Positions 11,601-22,380 of a stretch of 64,000 bases of DNA are shown piece by piece. A program made the translations under genes and the position numbers. The stretch comes from Drosophila pseudoobscura (Eukaryota; Arthropoda; Insecta; Diptera; Drosophilidae). Below the pieces are notes generated by a model. The model saw only the letters and a program-made list of their open reading frames with translations. It was not told the origin of the DNA and ran no database searches. The stretch covers positions 12,710,001-12,774,000 of the forward strand of contig NC_046679.1 of the NCBI RefSeq assembly GCF_009870125.1, written 5' to 3'. Within the stretch, counting starts at the first letter, position 1, and every line of letters starts with the position of its first letter.

Positions 11601-14600
11601 GACGTATGTATGTAGTTGTTTTTAGTGTATTTAGTGTATGTCGGTCGATTCAGCATGTGGCAAGAAACAAAAGATAGATTTGGGATCAGTAAATAAATTT
11701 TGGGAAAAGAGAAACATTACGAGTAGTTTGCAACAGAACTATAGAAAGGAAACGAGATATGGGGGCGCTGATGAGGCCTACACGCTAATTGATCCATTCA
11801 GATGACACCACAATGTACAGTCCGTTTCATAACCAAAGGGCCAACATAGCATCCGTTCTTTGACTAACTTTGGACGATCCTAAGTACCTGCCTTTATTAA
11901 ATCTAGATAACAGGCCATACCTTCCACATCTTGGCACATAGCTTTAGTTGATTAGCAAATTGAGTGATGTGAAAGTTTTGAAACGCACTGTATATGTGTA
12001 ATGTGGATGTCTATGAGGGCTCTTCCATACGACGGATGTGGAGCACGATTATGCGTATAAGAAACATTTACGAGTACAGCTAAAGCATGCCGGCTGAGCG
12101 AGCGAGCGAGCGAGCGATCGGTCGATTGATTGATTGATCGGTGATCAGTGATCTTATGGACGGCGACTGAAAGCGAGGGGATTACGAGTACACAATATGT
12201 ATGGCCAATATATGAATAGATACATTCCATTTAAATGGGCAGTAATGGGAGCTTTTCGTGAGTGAAGTTTTTGCGATTTCAGCCAGACAAAGCAAGGCGC
12301 GTTTCGGTGTTAGCCAATTCATAGTTCAAAAGATTCAGATTTTGGAACGCCTTGCCCGATATCTGCCAAATGGGACTGAGGGAAACTGCGAGGAGAAGGC
12401 ATTCTGGTATGAAAATTTGATATCGCTGAGAGATATTCACATGAAAATACATTGAGTTAAGGTCTAATAATTGTTTGGTTTTTTCGATTTTCGATTTTTT
12501 GGCAATACTTACATTACACCCAAAATTTTTTTAAAATAAAATTTATATTTTAAAAAATTATTTTAAAATAAAATTTTGCTTTTGATTTTACATGGAACCG
12601 AACTGAACAAAACAACTTTTTGAGCAAAACTCTTTTCGGACGGGGAATCTTGCACCAATTTATCGATCATATGCCGAAATTCAGTTCTACGTAAAATCAG
12701 ACTTTGGGTTAATTTTTTTTTTTGAAATGTTTTGCTATTGGGAACTGGGGTTCTGTATCGACTAATCTATTCTTTGTATGTGTGTGTGTGTGGGTTTCGG
12801 ATGCAGTTCGATCTGGTTTTGGCTTTGCATTCGGCAGAGCGCTGTGTGGAATTTGTGGCCGCTGGAAGCGGCCGAGTTTTGGGCGACAGCCACTCGTCCA
12901 AATGCAAAGTAGAAGGCATTGCTTGGTATGTGTGTTAGCTGGTGTGTGTATGTGTATGTGTGTGTGTTTGTGGGCATGTTCATGTGTTAAGCAACTGCTG
13001 GGCAAGCAACTTAATTGGTATGGTATCTTGGTATCTTTGCTGCCCCCAGCGAGGCGAGCCAATCAAAATGCCAAGCCTTATCGCAAGCCGCAGGCACTAC
13101 CAGGGAATGTATGTACTATCTGTCTATGTGTTGTGTTTTGTATCTGAGTATCTTAGTTGTTGTTGTGTTGGCAGTGTTTGGGCTAGAGCTGGGGTTGTGT
13201 GTGCTTTTGTGCTACCTTTAGGAAATCGGTGACGGTCGTATCGATGATCATCAGCGGGCGGTGAATCAAATGGACGACTCCGTTCTGCACTGGTATGTTG
13301 GCCTTGACAATTTCGGCCAGCACCACGCCCTCTCGATGCTTGGCGTCGCCCACAATGGTATTGGACTTTACGTACACTGCAACAGGAAGAAAATGCACGG
13401 ATTAACTTTAGCGAGATCGATCGATGAGTGTGCTGGGGCTCTCACTCTTGCCATCCTTTTGCTTGAAGAAGCTGACGGTAACCTTGAGCAGATCCTCGAA
13501 TGCAGCCGATGTCTTGGGATCATCGTGCTGCGAGGCGGCAGTGAAGATGACAGTGTTTGGTATCACATGGCCATCAATGACCTTGGCATCCACCAGGCCA
13601 CTCCGTGCCGAGAGCTGCAATGCGACAACAACATTAAATTGGATACAAAATGCAATAAACCGAAGGCGGACGCGTCACCTTGAAGCTCTCGTCGATGGGA
13701 ATGAGAAAAGTGTGAGCTCCGGGCGACTGGTAGACGGACTCCTTCTTCGCCAGCGTCACTTGAGAGCGATAGGTGCGCAAGTGGAAGTCATTCAGCTCGA
13801 GCTGCTCGGCCATCTGCAGGAATTGCATCGCATCCGGATTGTTGATGTTGTCCTTGGCGTTCTTCTGAACGGACAGTGGCTGCAGCACCTCGTCAATGAT
13901 GTGCATGACCTGCAGGCGAAAGAGTAACGGATTGGATTGGATTCGATTCATGGTCGACAGCGGACAAAAGGGGTCTGGCACTGACCTGACGCTTGCCCTC
14001 GCGATTGGTCATCTCCACGCTCAGCGAGGGAATGATCCGGGCATTGTTCACGTAGATGTCACCATTGCGATTCTTTGTGATGTACAGCGGCGGATTGCCG
14101 TCCATGTCGGATGACACAGATTTTGGCAGTTGTTCTTTGCTGAAAGCCGCAGTAGCTGCAAATAAATATACATGTCATAAAAATATGTACTTTCATTCGC
14201 ATGATTTATCATCCGCACTTACTAATGTGATAGAGCACATGGATGCTCCCTTTGTAGCGCTGGAAGGCCTCATTGGTGGGCACGAAGATCGTGCAGCTGC
14301 GCAGCGTCAGCGTTGCATTGGCAATGGGATTCTGCTCCACTTGGCTGTAGAACTGCAAAGAGAAGGGGGAACGGAGGTCGTTTCGTTACACTTTCTCTCT
14401 CCATGACTGATAGAATAACGAGTATATCGAACCAAATGTGGCAGGAGGTGGTTGCTGGGTGGGGTGTGGGTGTGGAGGGTGGATATTGGGGGGTGGTGGA
14501 TAGTCGGTTGCTGGGGGGGGGGGAGTGGCAGTTTTGGCAAAACTGCGACTGCGACTGCGACTGACTGCCGGGCCATTTCTATGGCAACGTCAAACAAACT

Positions 14601-16361
14601 AATAAAAGAAGGAACATTATGCATGGCCTGGTTGGGCCAGACGCAAAAAAGGTTTATTGAACCAATTACGTAAGCAGCAGAATGGCCGCCAGGATAGCTG
14701 TACACCCGGGGGTGGACTGTGGACTGGCGACTGGTTCATGGGCTAAGTGGACTGTGTGTGTACGTGTGTGTCATTCCATTGAGAGTCCGCTATCTGTCAG
14801 GAGCGGGACATGAAAATGCATTTTCCTGCTAGCAGCTACCCCAAATACCAGCCACTGACCCTAAGCCATGCCCGCACCCAGTCCGGCCACCTGCCCCGGC
14901 AACGTCATCGGCCTGGCCAGCGGCAACGACATGCAACCGCACACTTTGCGGCTTCCCAGCCAGCTCTCACCACCTCCCACCACGCCCCGCTGCACATTCC
15001 CAGCCAGGTTTATGGGACCAAGTAAATACATATGTATTTCTGTGGTGTGCGTGTGCATCTGTGTGTTGACTGTGTGGGTGCGTGTCCTGCCGAGGACAAC
15101 ACCTTTTTCTGTGCTCTCTTTTAAAAACGGCTCGCTCGGTCGTGTGACTTTCGCGTTTGTGTCCAGGTCCTGGGCACAGCATGAGTCATGGCAATTTGCC
15201 TTCAAGAGTCCCTTTTCCTTTTCCCTTTCCCTTTCTCCCCATCGACAGAACACACGCACATACAATATACTCGTACATTTTGTTCTTTTCTGGTAATTTG
15301 AGACCGGACCAGTTCACGATAGAGCGGGCCGTTGTCCTGGTCCTGGTCATTCGAGTCGCCGACTGGCTTTGTTCTGGCCAGGTCTCTGTTTCGCTTTCGA
15401 AATGTTTTCTCTTATCTAAAGGACATACAGAGAGTGCTCCGCTGGATAAGTGCAGTAAGGGTATTAGGGATTGGCTCTGGCATATGTCAACGTCAGCGCC
15501 TGAAATGGGACACCTATTGAGAGGGATATCATGTCGATTTCTCTTCGGATGGAAGTGATTCGAGGGAAATTATAGAAGTGACATTGTTTACTCAACAGCC
15601 GCTTCCTCTGGGCGGACAGTATATCTCCCCATCTGTCAGCACACAGCATCACATCTCACTGCCCGAAAGTGAACTACCCCCGGGCCCGGGGGAGAGACTA
15701 GAAGCATTTGACAATTAGATGCAATTACATTCATAAATTTTCCCTTTCGAATGTTTTGCATTTGATGAAGGGAACATTAATCTTGATGAGTTTCCGGCCC
15801 TTTTGGCACACCATCGCGATAAGGTTACGGTCGGCCGCCGCGCCAGATGGCAGCCTGCGATATGCCCGGGGGACTATTTTCATAAGCCCGAAATTTGCTT
15901 CAATTGTTAGGGTATTATCCTGTCATTGATAAGCAGCCAGAGGTCTGGGAGGACGTCTCATTTACTATGCAAGCACGAGCAAAATCGAAACTTGTTTCTT
16001 AACCATCCTCAAAAGGTCCCAGGGGGGACTGGCCCCCCCTCTGGGCCAAGCAAGGGGTGATTTGGAAAGCGCATTTTGATTTTCACGAGTGCCAATGACC
16101 CCCGGAGGGCACAGACAGAGAGACAGAGAGGGCACCCCCCAATCTCTCTCTCGGAGAGAGTCAAGGGCATGAGTCACAGCCAGAGCCAGACGGCGGGGCA
16201 AACAATAATTTGGCCAATGGCTGGGCCCCCCTCACTCCCCTCACTCACCGCCCCGTCTGAATATTTATTAACAAAAAATTAAGAACATGTGACTGTTTTT
16301 GTAAATGTTTTGTAGATGTTGCGGCGTTGTTTGTTTTGAAAGTTGAATGGTGTTTTTTGTA

Positions 16362-16392
<31 letters not shown>

Positions 16393-19020
16393 GGTATTGC
16401 AGCTTACCCTAACTGGCATAAGGCGCCTGAAGGATTTGGCAGTGCTCTGAAAGATAGAGAGAGAAGAAGAAGAGAGAGAGAGAACCGCTGGCAGTTCAAA
16501 CTTGTTGTTGTTGTCTTTCACTTTTAGCCAAAAAATGTACTAAATTGTTCCTAGTCCAAAAAAACTACTACAAACAACAGAGGAAGTGGCGAGGGGGGGG
16601 GGGAGCATGTAGTGTAGTGGGGGCGTGGCACTTGAGGAAATTCAATTTTTGTTTTTCATCTAATAGAGCTATAAAAATTAATGAGCAACAGAAAGAGAGA
16701 GCGAGCGAGCGAGAGAACGAAAGTCTTTCTGCTGAACAGAGACAGAAATCCGGGCAGTGCATGTTGTATAAATAAATTTAATTGGTACAAATTATAGATG
16801 CATACATATGTCTGTGGTTTGTATGGTTAAGTTTTTGGGATAATTGCAGGAACCCACAAGCCACAAGCCACCAGCCACAAGCCACAAGCGAAAGCAGTCT
16901 CAACCCCCGAGTCGAAGCCGAAGCACATTTCTCTTTTAATTGGTATCGCTGTGGGAGGGGGTAGGGGGCTGGGATAAGGCATCACTCCCGAGGCCGTTCA
17001 CGGATCACTCAAATGAATCCGTCGCCGCCGAGCATGTGTTCTCCTCTACTTTGGATCCATTAAGGTCAGCCGTGGCTCTCATTCATCGCCTCAGATGTAA
17101 TGGAGCACGGCATATCGCATATCGTATATCGTCTAGTGGTACGCGACCGTCGGCGTCGGCGGCGGCGGCGGTGGCCTCACTCGCGCTTTGGCATCGCATT
17201 GTAATCTTAAATTAAATTTAATTGAATCCCCCCGATGCTGCGTGCACCCGGCTGGCTGGCTCTGTGTGCCCCTCCGCCTAGACAGGGTTCAGCCGGCGGC
17301 AGTTGTCAACCCATTTCTGCCTCCCCCACTCGACCATGCTCGTGTCCAGTGCAATTCCCGTTGCAGTGCATCAGTCAAAGGTTAAAAATTAATATTAATA
17401 AAACGAAGACGATGACGATGACGATGACGACGATGATCATGATCATGATGCACGCACGACAGGAAGTGTGGGGTCAATGCAGGAGGTCACCCCGCCCGCA
17501 CAGATGCACTTACTCATCTGTATGTAAATTAATTTCATTGGAAATTTCACTCAAACGAACGCGTTTATGTAAGTCTGTTCTGTTTCAGGATCGGTTTGGG
17601 GCCACAAGCACAAGCACAAGCCGAAAGCAGAAAGAAGAAAACCAACCTACATACATATGTATGTATATATGTATGTATTTATCTAAGCCATCAGCATGTA
17701 ATGAGAATGGCCAGCATAATGAGCAAGCCATGGGTACGCTCTGTTTCGTCTCTAGCGTCTTGAATCGTGGCCAGGGAGGGGGGTGGGTGCTTCCCAGACA
17801 CCTAGGCACAGAGGAGACACTTGCAACAACACTTACTCGTACATTGCCAGTCCCTCTGGCATGTCCCTCTCTTTCCGTTGCACGCTTTCTTTTCAGTTGG
17901 AAGATGCTTTTCTTCTCGGCTAACAAGTATTTTCGGCCATTAAATGCTTAGCAGAGTAGAACATCTCTTTCAAGGGCATAGCCAGGGAGTTTCCTGCTAT
18001 AGATCTTGTCACCGATGCTCGACCTCTGCCTCTGCTGACCCTACATGGGGGAGCCACACCGCCACTGTTCTGTTTGTTGGCTTCTGGGTTTTTACATTTT
18101 TTTAATGCGTTTTCTCTGTGTTTCAGTGTGCGTGTGTGTTGGCGTGTGAAGGTGTAAAAAGGCAAACTAAATATAAAACTGTTATGCTCAGCCGACGTCA
18201 ACGGCCGGGCAATTGTCCGTCAGTCGGTCTGACTTGGTTGGTTTTACCTTAATTTATGTAGTTTTACTCGTTTACATAATAGAAGGCTCCGCCATGCATA
18301 CCAAATATGACCAAATGGAGCTGTGCCTGTGGCTGGGAATGGGAATGGACTTTGGACGAATCGCCAGAAGTTCTTTTTGCGGCGGGCATCGATTTTCCAC
18401 AGCAGCAGCAGCAGCAGCAGCAGCAGTCCAACAACAAGTGAAAATGGAAAAGGTCAAGGACGTGATTAGGAATGGAATTCTGAGGCTGTGGCTGTGGCTG
18501 CTGCTTCTACCTGTGCTGGTGGCTGTGGTGCCGTCTCTCTCTTGCGCAGGCTCTTTTTCAAATAGCGACCTGCTCGCCCGCTCTCGCTCTCGGGCTCTCG
18601 CACTACTCATATCTCTCTCCTTCTCTCGCTCGGTGTCTGTCAAGGTTTTTCCGTTCAAGGGCAGCCGCTAGGCATACGATGGCCGAAAAGTGTCAATTGT
18701 TGTGTGTCCAAGAATGAGTAACCATGAGTAGCATAAGGGTCTGGTCTGGTTTGGTCTAGTCTGGAGGGCGGCGATGATGAATAGGGGACAGTGGAACCAA
18801 CCTGCTACTCACCTACAAGTGTTTCGAAAAGCACGTACATACATACGTTTTACTGTAAGTGTAACATAACTGTTTGCGAACTGTTGTTTTTCCGACTCCG
18901 ACTCACCTGAGAAAGCTCCGAATCATCGCGCAATTTGTCCGACAGCTCTGCGGCAGCTGCAAACGTGGCGGCGCAGAGCAGCAGCAGCGCTGCCGCCGCT
19001 CTGAGTCCAGACGACGTCAT
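8695..19020 (-). CDS. Fas1: Fasciclin 1, GPI-anchored neural cell-adhesion protein
   Basis: Homophilic adhesion protein on axons, made of four FAS1 domains and held in the outer membrane leaflet by a GPI anchor. Coding exons in order: 18907-19020, 14223-14352, 13986-14155, 13679-13909, 13446-13614, 13216-13376, 10195-10349, 10041-10131, 9754-9974, 9524-9686, 9304-9451 and 8695-8900. All splice sites are GT/AG and in frame, giving 652 residues without optional exons. Exon 1 is a signal peptide (MTSSGLRAAAALLLLCAA) and the first FAS1 domain follows. Hallmarks include SCTIFVPTNEAFQRYK, MHIIDEVL, VIDGHVIPNTV and NGVVHLIHRPLMIID. The C terminus has the GPI-type hydrophobic tail SSICIILANLIMITVAKILN. 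The protein aligns closely with D. melanogaster Fas1 as I remember it. Optional exons are listed separately. Confidence 0.97.
9067..9102 (-). CDS. Fas1: Candidate 36-nt cassette exon of Fas1
   Basis: It lies in the last intron, between exons 9304-9451 and 8695-8900. An AAAG acceptor side and a strong donor (ACTG|GTGAGT) bound 36 nt, exactly 12 codons. Skipping it joins EEEAG-R-YVIIW, the form remembered from D. melanogaster. Including it changes R to H and adds LHDENASHEWTG before YVII. The insert is acidic and brings an NAS glycosylation sequon into the fourth FAS1 domain. Phase 1 on both sides fits the flanks. The acceptor has a weak pyrimidine tract, so inclusion is probably regulated or rare. 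Confidence 0.6.
10781..10789 (-). CDS. Fas1: Second candidate Fas1 9-nt microexon encoding FLN
   Basis: In the same intron, 740 nt further downstream in the sense of transcription, the minus strand reads CCGATTTAG|TTCTTGAAC|GTAAGT. The donor is a perfect consensus and the acceptor is preceded by a T-rich stretch. Phase 0 is kept whether it is used alone or after the SFK microexon. The peptide would be Phe-Leu-Asn. It rests on splice-site quality alone; I do not remember a matching peptide in D. melanogaster. Confidence 0.5.
11531..11539 (-). CDS. Fas1: Fas1 9-nt microexon encoding SFK
   Basis: Within the 2.9 kb intron between exons 13216-13376 and 10195-10349, the minus strand reads GAATTCAG|TCGTTCAAG|GTAACA: a complete microexon in phase 0 encoding Ser-Phe-Lys. 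Insertion changes ...TDFLK-ENGENG... to ...TDFLK-SFK-ENGENG.... The D. melanogaster protein, as I recall it, has SFK at this very point (FLQ-SFK-ENAENG), and Fas1 is a published case of alternatively spliced 6- and 9-nt microexons. The insert sits at the boundary between FAS1 domains 2 and 3, near residue 325. Confidence 0.8.
12527..12577. repeat. AT-only direct repeat inside a Fas1 intron
   Basis: The 15-mer TTTAAAATAAAATTT occurs twice (about 12530 and 12562) within 50 nt that hold almost only A and T. It could be slippage-derived. No function is indicated. Confidence 0.5.
16367..16392. repeat. Poly-T tract of about 26 nt
   Basis: Uninterrupted T run on the plus strand, reading as poly-A in the Fas1 transcript. 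With no recognisable retroelement on its flank, it is taken as a mononucleotide repeat. Confidence 0.7.
18400..18426. repeat. (CAG)9 microsatellite
   Basis: Nine CAG units in the first intron of Fas1. CAG runs are common in Drosophila noncoding DNA. It creates alanine or glutamine runs in spurious open frames on both strands. Confidence 0.8.
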
Positions 19021-20628
19021 GTTAAAGCAATTAAAAATACGCGCGGAGGGCTGCGGCGCACTTGTTCTCTAACTTGGCTGTGCTGCAGCGACGAAGGCAG
19101 CAGCAAAAACAACGACGGCAACGACAACGACAACGAGGGTGGTGGCAGTATATGTTAATATATGAGTATTAGTCCGTGTGTGTATCTGTATGCGGCTGTT
19201 CTACGTTTAAGATCTGCAATTTAAACACAAAGACACATAAATTAAGCACGCTCAGCAAATACAAAGCGCCCCGGCCGTCCCACTGCACCCAAAAGATTTC
19301 CATCCCATCCTCCCCTCAACCTACACGCTGGCGGAGAAAATGTCCCAAAAAATATTGGGCCACCATTAACAGAGCAACCATTAAGCAAGTCTAACATTGA
19401 ATACCCTTGTGAGCGATTTTAATCAAAAGAAGCACATCACCTTATAGGCTATTGATTGTCATATATGTATGTACATATGTATTTATGCACATACATATAC
19501 AGATGTATATTAAATACTGGATTATAAATAGAACTTTCGTTTTCCAGCTGTATGATTTAGATATACAGTTTTGGTTATTTACTGCGTTCAAGCTGAGGGA
19601 CTACCTAATAAGTACATCTGTATATCGTGTGGTATGGAAGGGTATACAAACATTAACAGCAACGCAAGCAGAAGCTCGTGTCGCAGCAGCGCAGTAGGGA
19701 GAAGAGAACAAGAAATAACAGCGAAACAAAAACGGCACTGCTTCCTGTCCTTCTTCCCCTGGCACTCTCTTTTTGCCTGCTTGGGGCTTCGAAGGTTGGC
19801 CTTTCTGTTTGCCACAATAATACCGTTATGTCACAGTATAGTACCCATCCCAGTACAAACGGACCACCCACCGATCGAAGAATCAGAAAACTATAGCAGA
19901 AGCAAAGCTGCGCTTATTGTGTATTATTTTTTCTGCCTTCGTTGTGCTTAATTATTATGTACATTCCGATTCCATTGACTCATATGCATGGCTTTCCTCT
20001 GATGCTGCTGCGTCACCTTTTCCAAGCGTTTGGCACGTTTATGTCTTTTCTGTTTAATATTCTTGGAAAGTCATACTATTGGGGAGAATAACGACCGCAC
20101 CGCGACCCCGCGATTCTGCAGACGCAGCAGCAACCAGCAACCAAATTATGCAACGACACCAAGGTAACGGTTCACAAATTCAAAGAAAAACTCTTTTTTT
20201 TTGTTATACGAGTAAAAGCAGCGCGGTGGGAAAATCAATAAACAAAAGAGCAGTTGCTTACACCTCTTTAAAACCTTTTTAATCTTATTTTGTATGCAAC
20301 ATATCTTTAACACTACGGGCACCAAAGATGGAGGGAAGAGTCAAGAGTGGTACACATACACAACAATCATATACATATGTATTATGTACAGAGTATCGAG
20401 CAACCGCCTTCCTCCGAGTTCAAATTATTTTATTTTTATTTTAGTATTAGTTATTTTATTTGACGACGCGCGCAGCAACCGCTCCGTGAACAGTTGGGAA
20501 AATTCGGAGTAAAATTCGACACCTAGTCACTAGTTGATGTCTCCGCGGTCGAAAAATTTGTGCCAGAAGAAAAAAGAAAATAAAACGACTTGACCATAAC
20601 AGGTTTTCGAAGCAAGGCTCAAATATTA

Positions 20629-20644
20629 TATCGATATATCGATA
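20629..20644. promoter_or_regulatory. Two adjacent DRE sites (TATCGATA)
   Basis: Two complete copies of the palindromic DRE core TATCGATA stand side by side (20629-20636 and 20637-20644), with a related ATCGATAT about 45 nt on. DREF binds this element in housekeeping-type promoters. The nearest known gene is Fas1, whose start codon is 1.6 kb away on the minus strand, so the pair may mark an upstream Fas1 promoter or an unseen transcript. Direction cannot be told from a palindrome. Confidence 0.5.
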
Positions 20645-21059
20645 TGAAAAATACTATTTATTTTTATACGACATCGTATACATCGATATTTTTAGTTTTG
20701 CTGAATGTTGAATTTTCAGCGACAGCTCCCAGAGCTCCCAGAGTTATATGTGCTCACATACCCTTTACTATGGATTTTTTTAGAGTATTATGACATTCTT
20801 TGAAGAACTGTTATTTTGCATATCCCTTATATGCTAATATAGAATACGAAAATGGGTAAACAGATAGATATACACATGTAATATATGTGTTAATCCCTAG
20901 TGGGTTGTGCAGTTACTAGACCCTGGCACGCGTCAGTAGAAGCGTTTTTTTTTTACATAGGAAAAGTGTCTACGGAATATTGGACTATTTTTGCAGTATA
21001 TATTTGCAGCCTTCTGCCTATCAGTAAAACTGTCACCACTAATATTAACAAAAAATACC

Positions 21060-21260
21060 AGATCACAAATACAATTTTTATACCATACCCGATTTTCAAA
21101 ATAATATAGGGGTATATTAGATTTGTGATCAAAGTGGATGTGTGTAAAGGCACCGTAAAGAACGAAAATCTATGACATCCACAGATCACAGACCAACCAA
21201 ATTTTGTGTCCACACTCCTGTTAGATTTCACTGTTACAAGTTTCTTTCAAAATGGCGCCA
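21060..21260. mobile_element. Short diverged fragment of a DINE-1/SGM-like repeat
   Basis: It contains TATACC...CCCGAT, a GGTATATTAGATTTGTG segment and TTTTGTGTCCACACTCCTG, all close to segments of the better copy at 28660-29160. It lies about 1.2 kb downstream of the first prominin-like gene, roughly where the better copy lies relative to the second gene, so it may have been part of the ancestral repeated unit. Confidence 0.45.
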
Positions 21261-22380
21261 TTTTAAGATGCCAGTGATATACACACATATATTTGTTTAT
21301 TATAGATATTCTGTTATTGGCTGTATGTTTTCTGTGGAATTATTGCTCAGGTATTGGGGATTTTTGAAGATTTTTTGTTTTATTTGAATAGACATAGATT
21401 GTAGATTTCAGGAGTGTATGACTGACAGTTTCGTGATGTTGTGGGATTCGTTTGTGCAAACACAATATAAATAGGAAGTAATAGTAATTTTTGTACTCGA
21501 TTTCTTCTGCCTGCCAGAGAGAGAGCGCTTAAGAGCCGCTCTCTCGTTTTCAAAAATTGTCGGACTTACTTGTTAAACACAAAACGCATGATTTTTCCGT
21601 TTTAAAAACGGCAGCGAACCGAGTCTTAATCGCAAAAGGAACAAATTAACATGAATTTGACACCATTTCCAGGGCGATTTAGCTTGTGCCTTCCATATAA
21701 ATAATTTTTGTTTTGGCCAACCACAAATTCAGCTCTAAAATAACACTTGGAAACAAAATGTCACTTATATTTCGGGTTTCACTGACATTTGTTTAATTTT
21801 TATTTCATGGGTGCTACTTTTTTCACGTAACTCACGTATCTTACATCGGGTTTTATCGAACTTTGCAATTCTACAAAGCTGATAAATGCAGCTTTGTAGT
21901 TATAGCTTACCGTCTGGAAAATATTAGACTTTCAAATTCAAAATTGATCATATTTCGCGGTTTTTTTTTTTAAGTAATCGCAGCTTGAAAGCCTGCTCTT
22001 TGTGGCAACTATTTATTTTTGATCATGGTTAACTTATAAGTGTTCCTATAGGACCATATCCCCGAATTAGGATACGTATTTTGTAGTGCATACTTTACCG
22101 AAGCCCCCAGAGAGCGGCCACTATCAATGGTTATGTGCTATGCGGTAGGAGCACAAGGCCCCTTGAGAAAAATCCTGGTAGAGGCACGAGTGAGCAGCCC
22201 AGACGTAGCCCATCCCACCCCAAGTAGGACTGAATCACCATCCCATCTCTTAGAGGCGAAGTGCAATTTGGCTGCCTGGGGTATACTCCCCAGCAAAAAC
22301 CACTTTAAATTGGTCGCACTAGCTGTTTGTTTACACTCTGTTGCTTAAAATATCTCGGATTTGTTATCCATTTTTTATCA

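Larger units (their letters stand above)
14353..18906 (-). other. Fas1: Fas1 first intron (4.55 kb)
   Basis: This intron separates the signal-peptide exon from the first FAS1-domain exon. It holds short G-runs (14513-14521, 16597-16606), a 26-T tract (16367-16392), GAGA tracts (16456-16482, 16695-16715), a (CAG)n run and two TACTCGTA copies (15268, 17834). Open frames here (for example 18213-18671, 17235-17951) are made of simple repeats and show no domain, so no nested gene is called. A large first intron in a neural gene commonly carries enhancers; none could be identified by eye. Confidence 0.7.
19021..22380. other. Fas1 upstream region and right flank of the prominin array
   Basis: The first part is presumably the Fas1 5' UTR and promoter. 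A CTCC-rich stretch, a GAGGGT-rich segment and one TACGAGTA copy (20207) occur before the DRE pair. From about 21050 onward it holds fragments related to dispersed repeats. A GC-richer block, 22095-22310, is bounded by AT-rich DNA and may be another repeat fragment, but I could not name it. No coding gene is supported. Confidence 0.5.

Noticed and set aside
18213..18671. 152-codon frame with an alanine run
   Set aside because: The run comes from the (CAG)9 microsatellite within a Fas1 intron; the opposite strand is open too, which is typical of repeat-driven frames.
22095..22310. GC-richer block that might be a tRNA or short interspersed element
   Set aside because: No A and B box pair or cloverleaf could be drawn; left as an unnamed repeat fragment.
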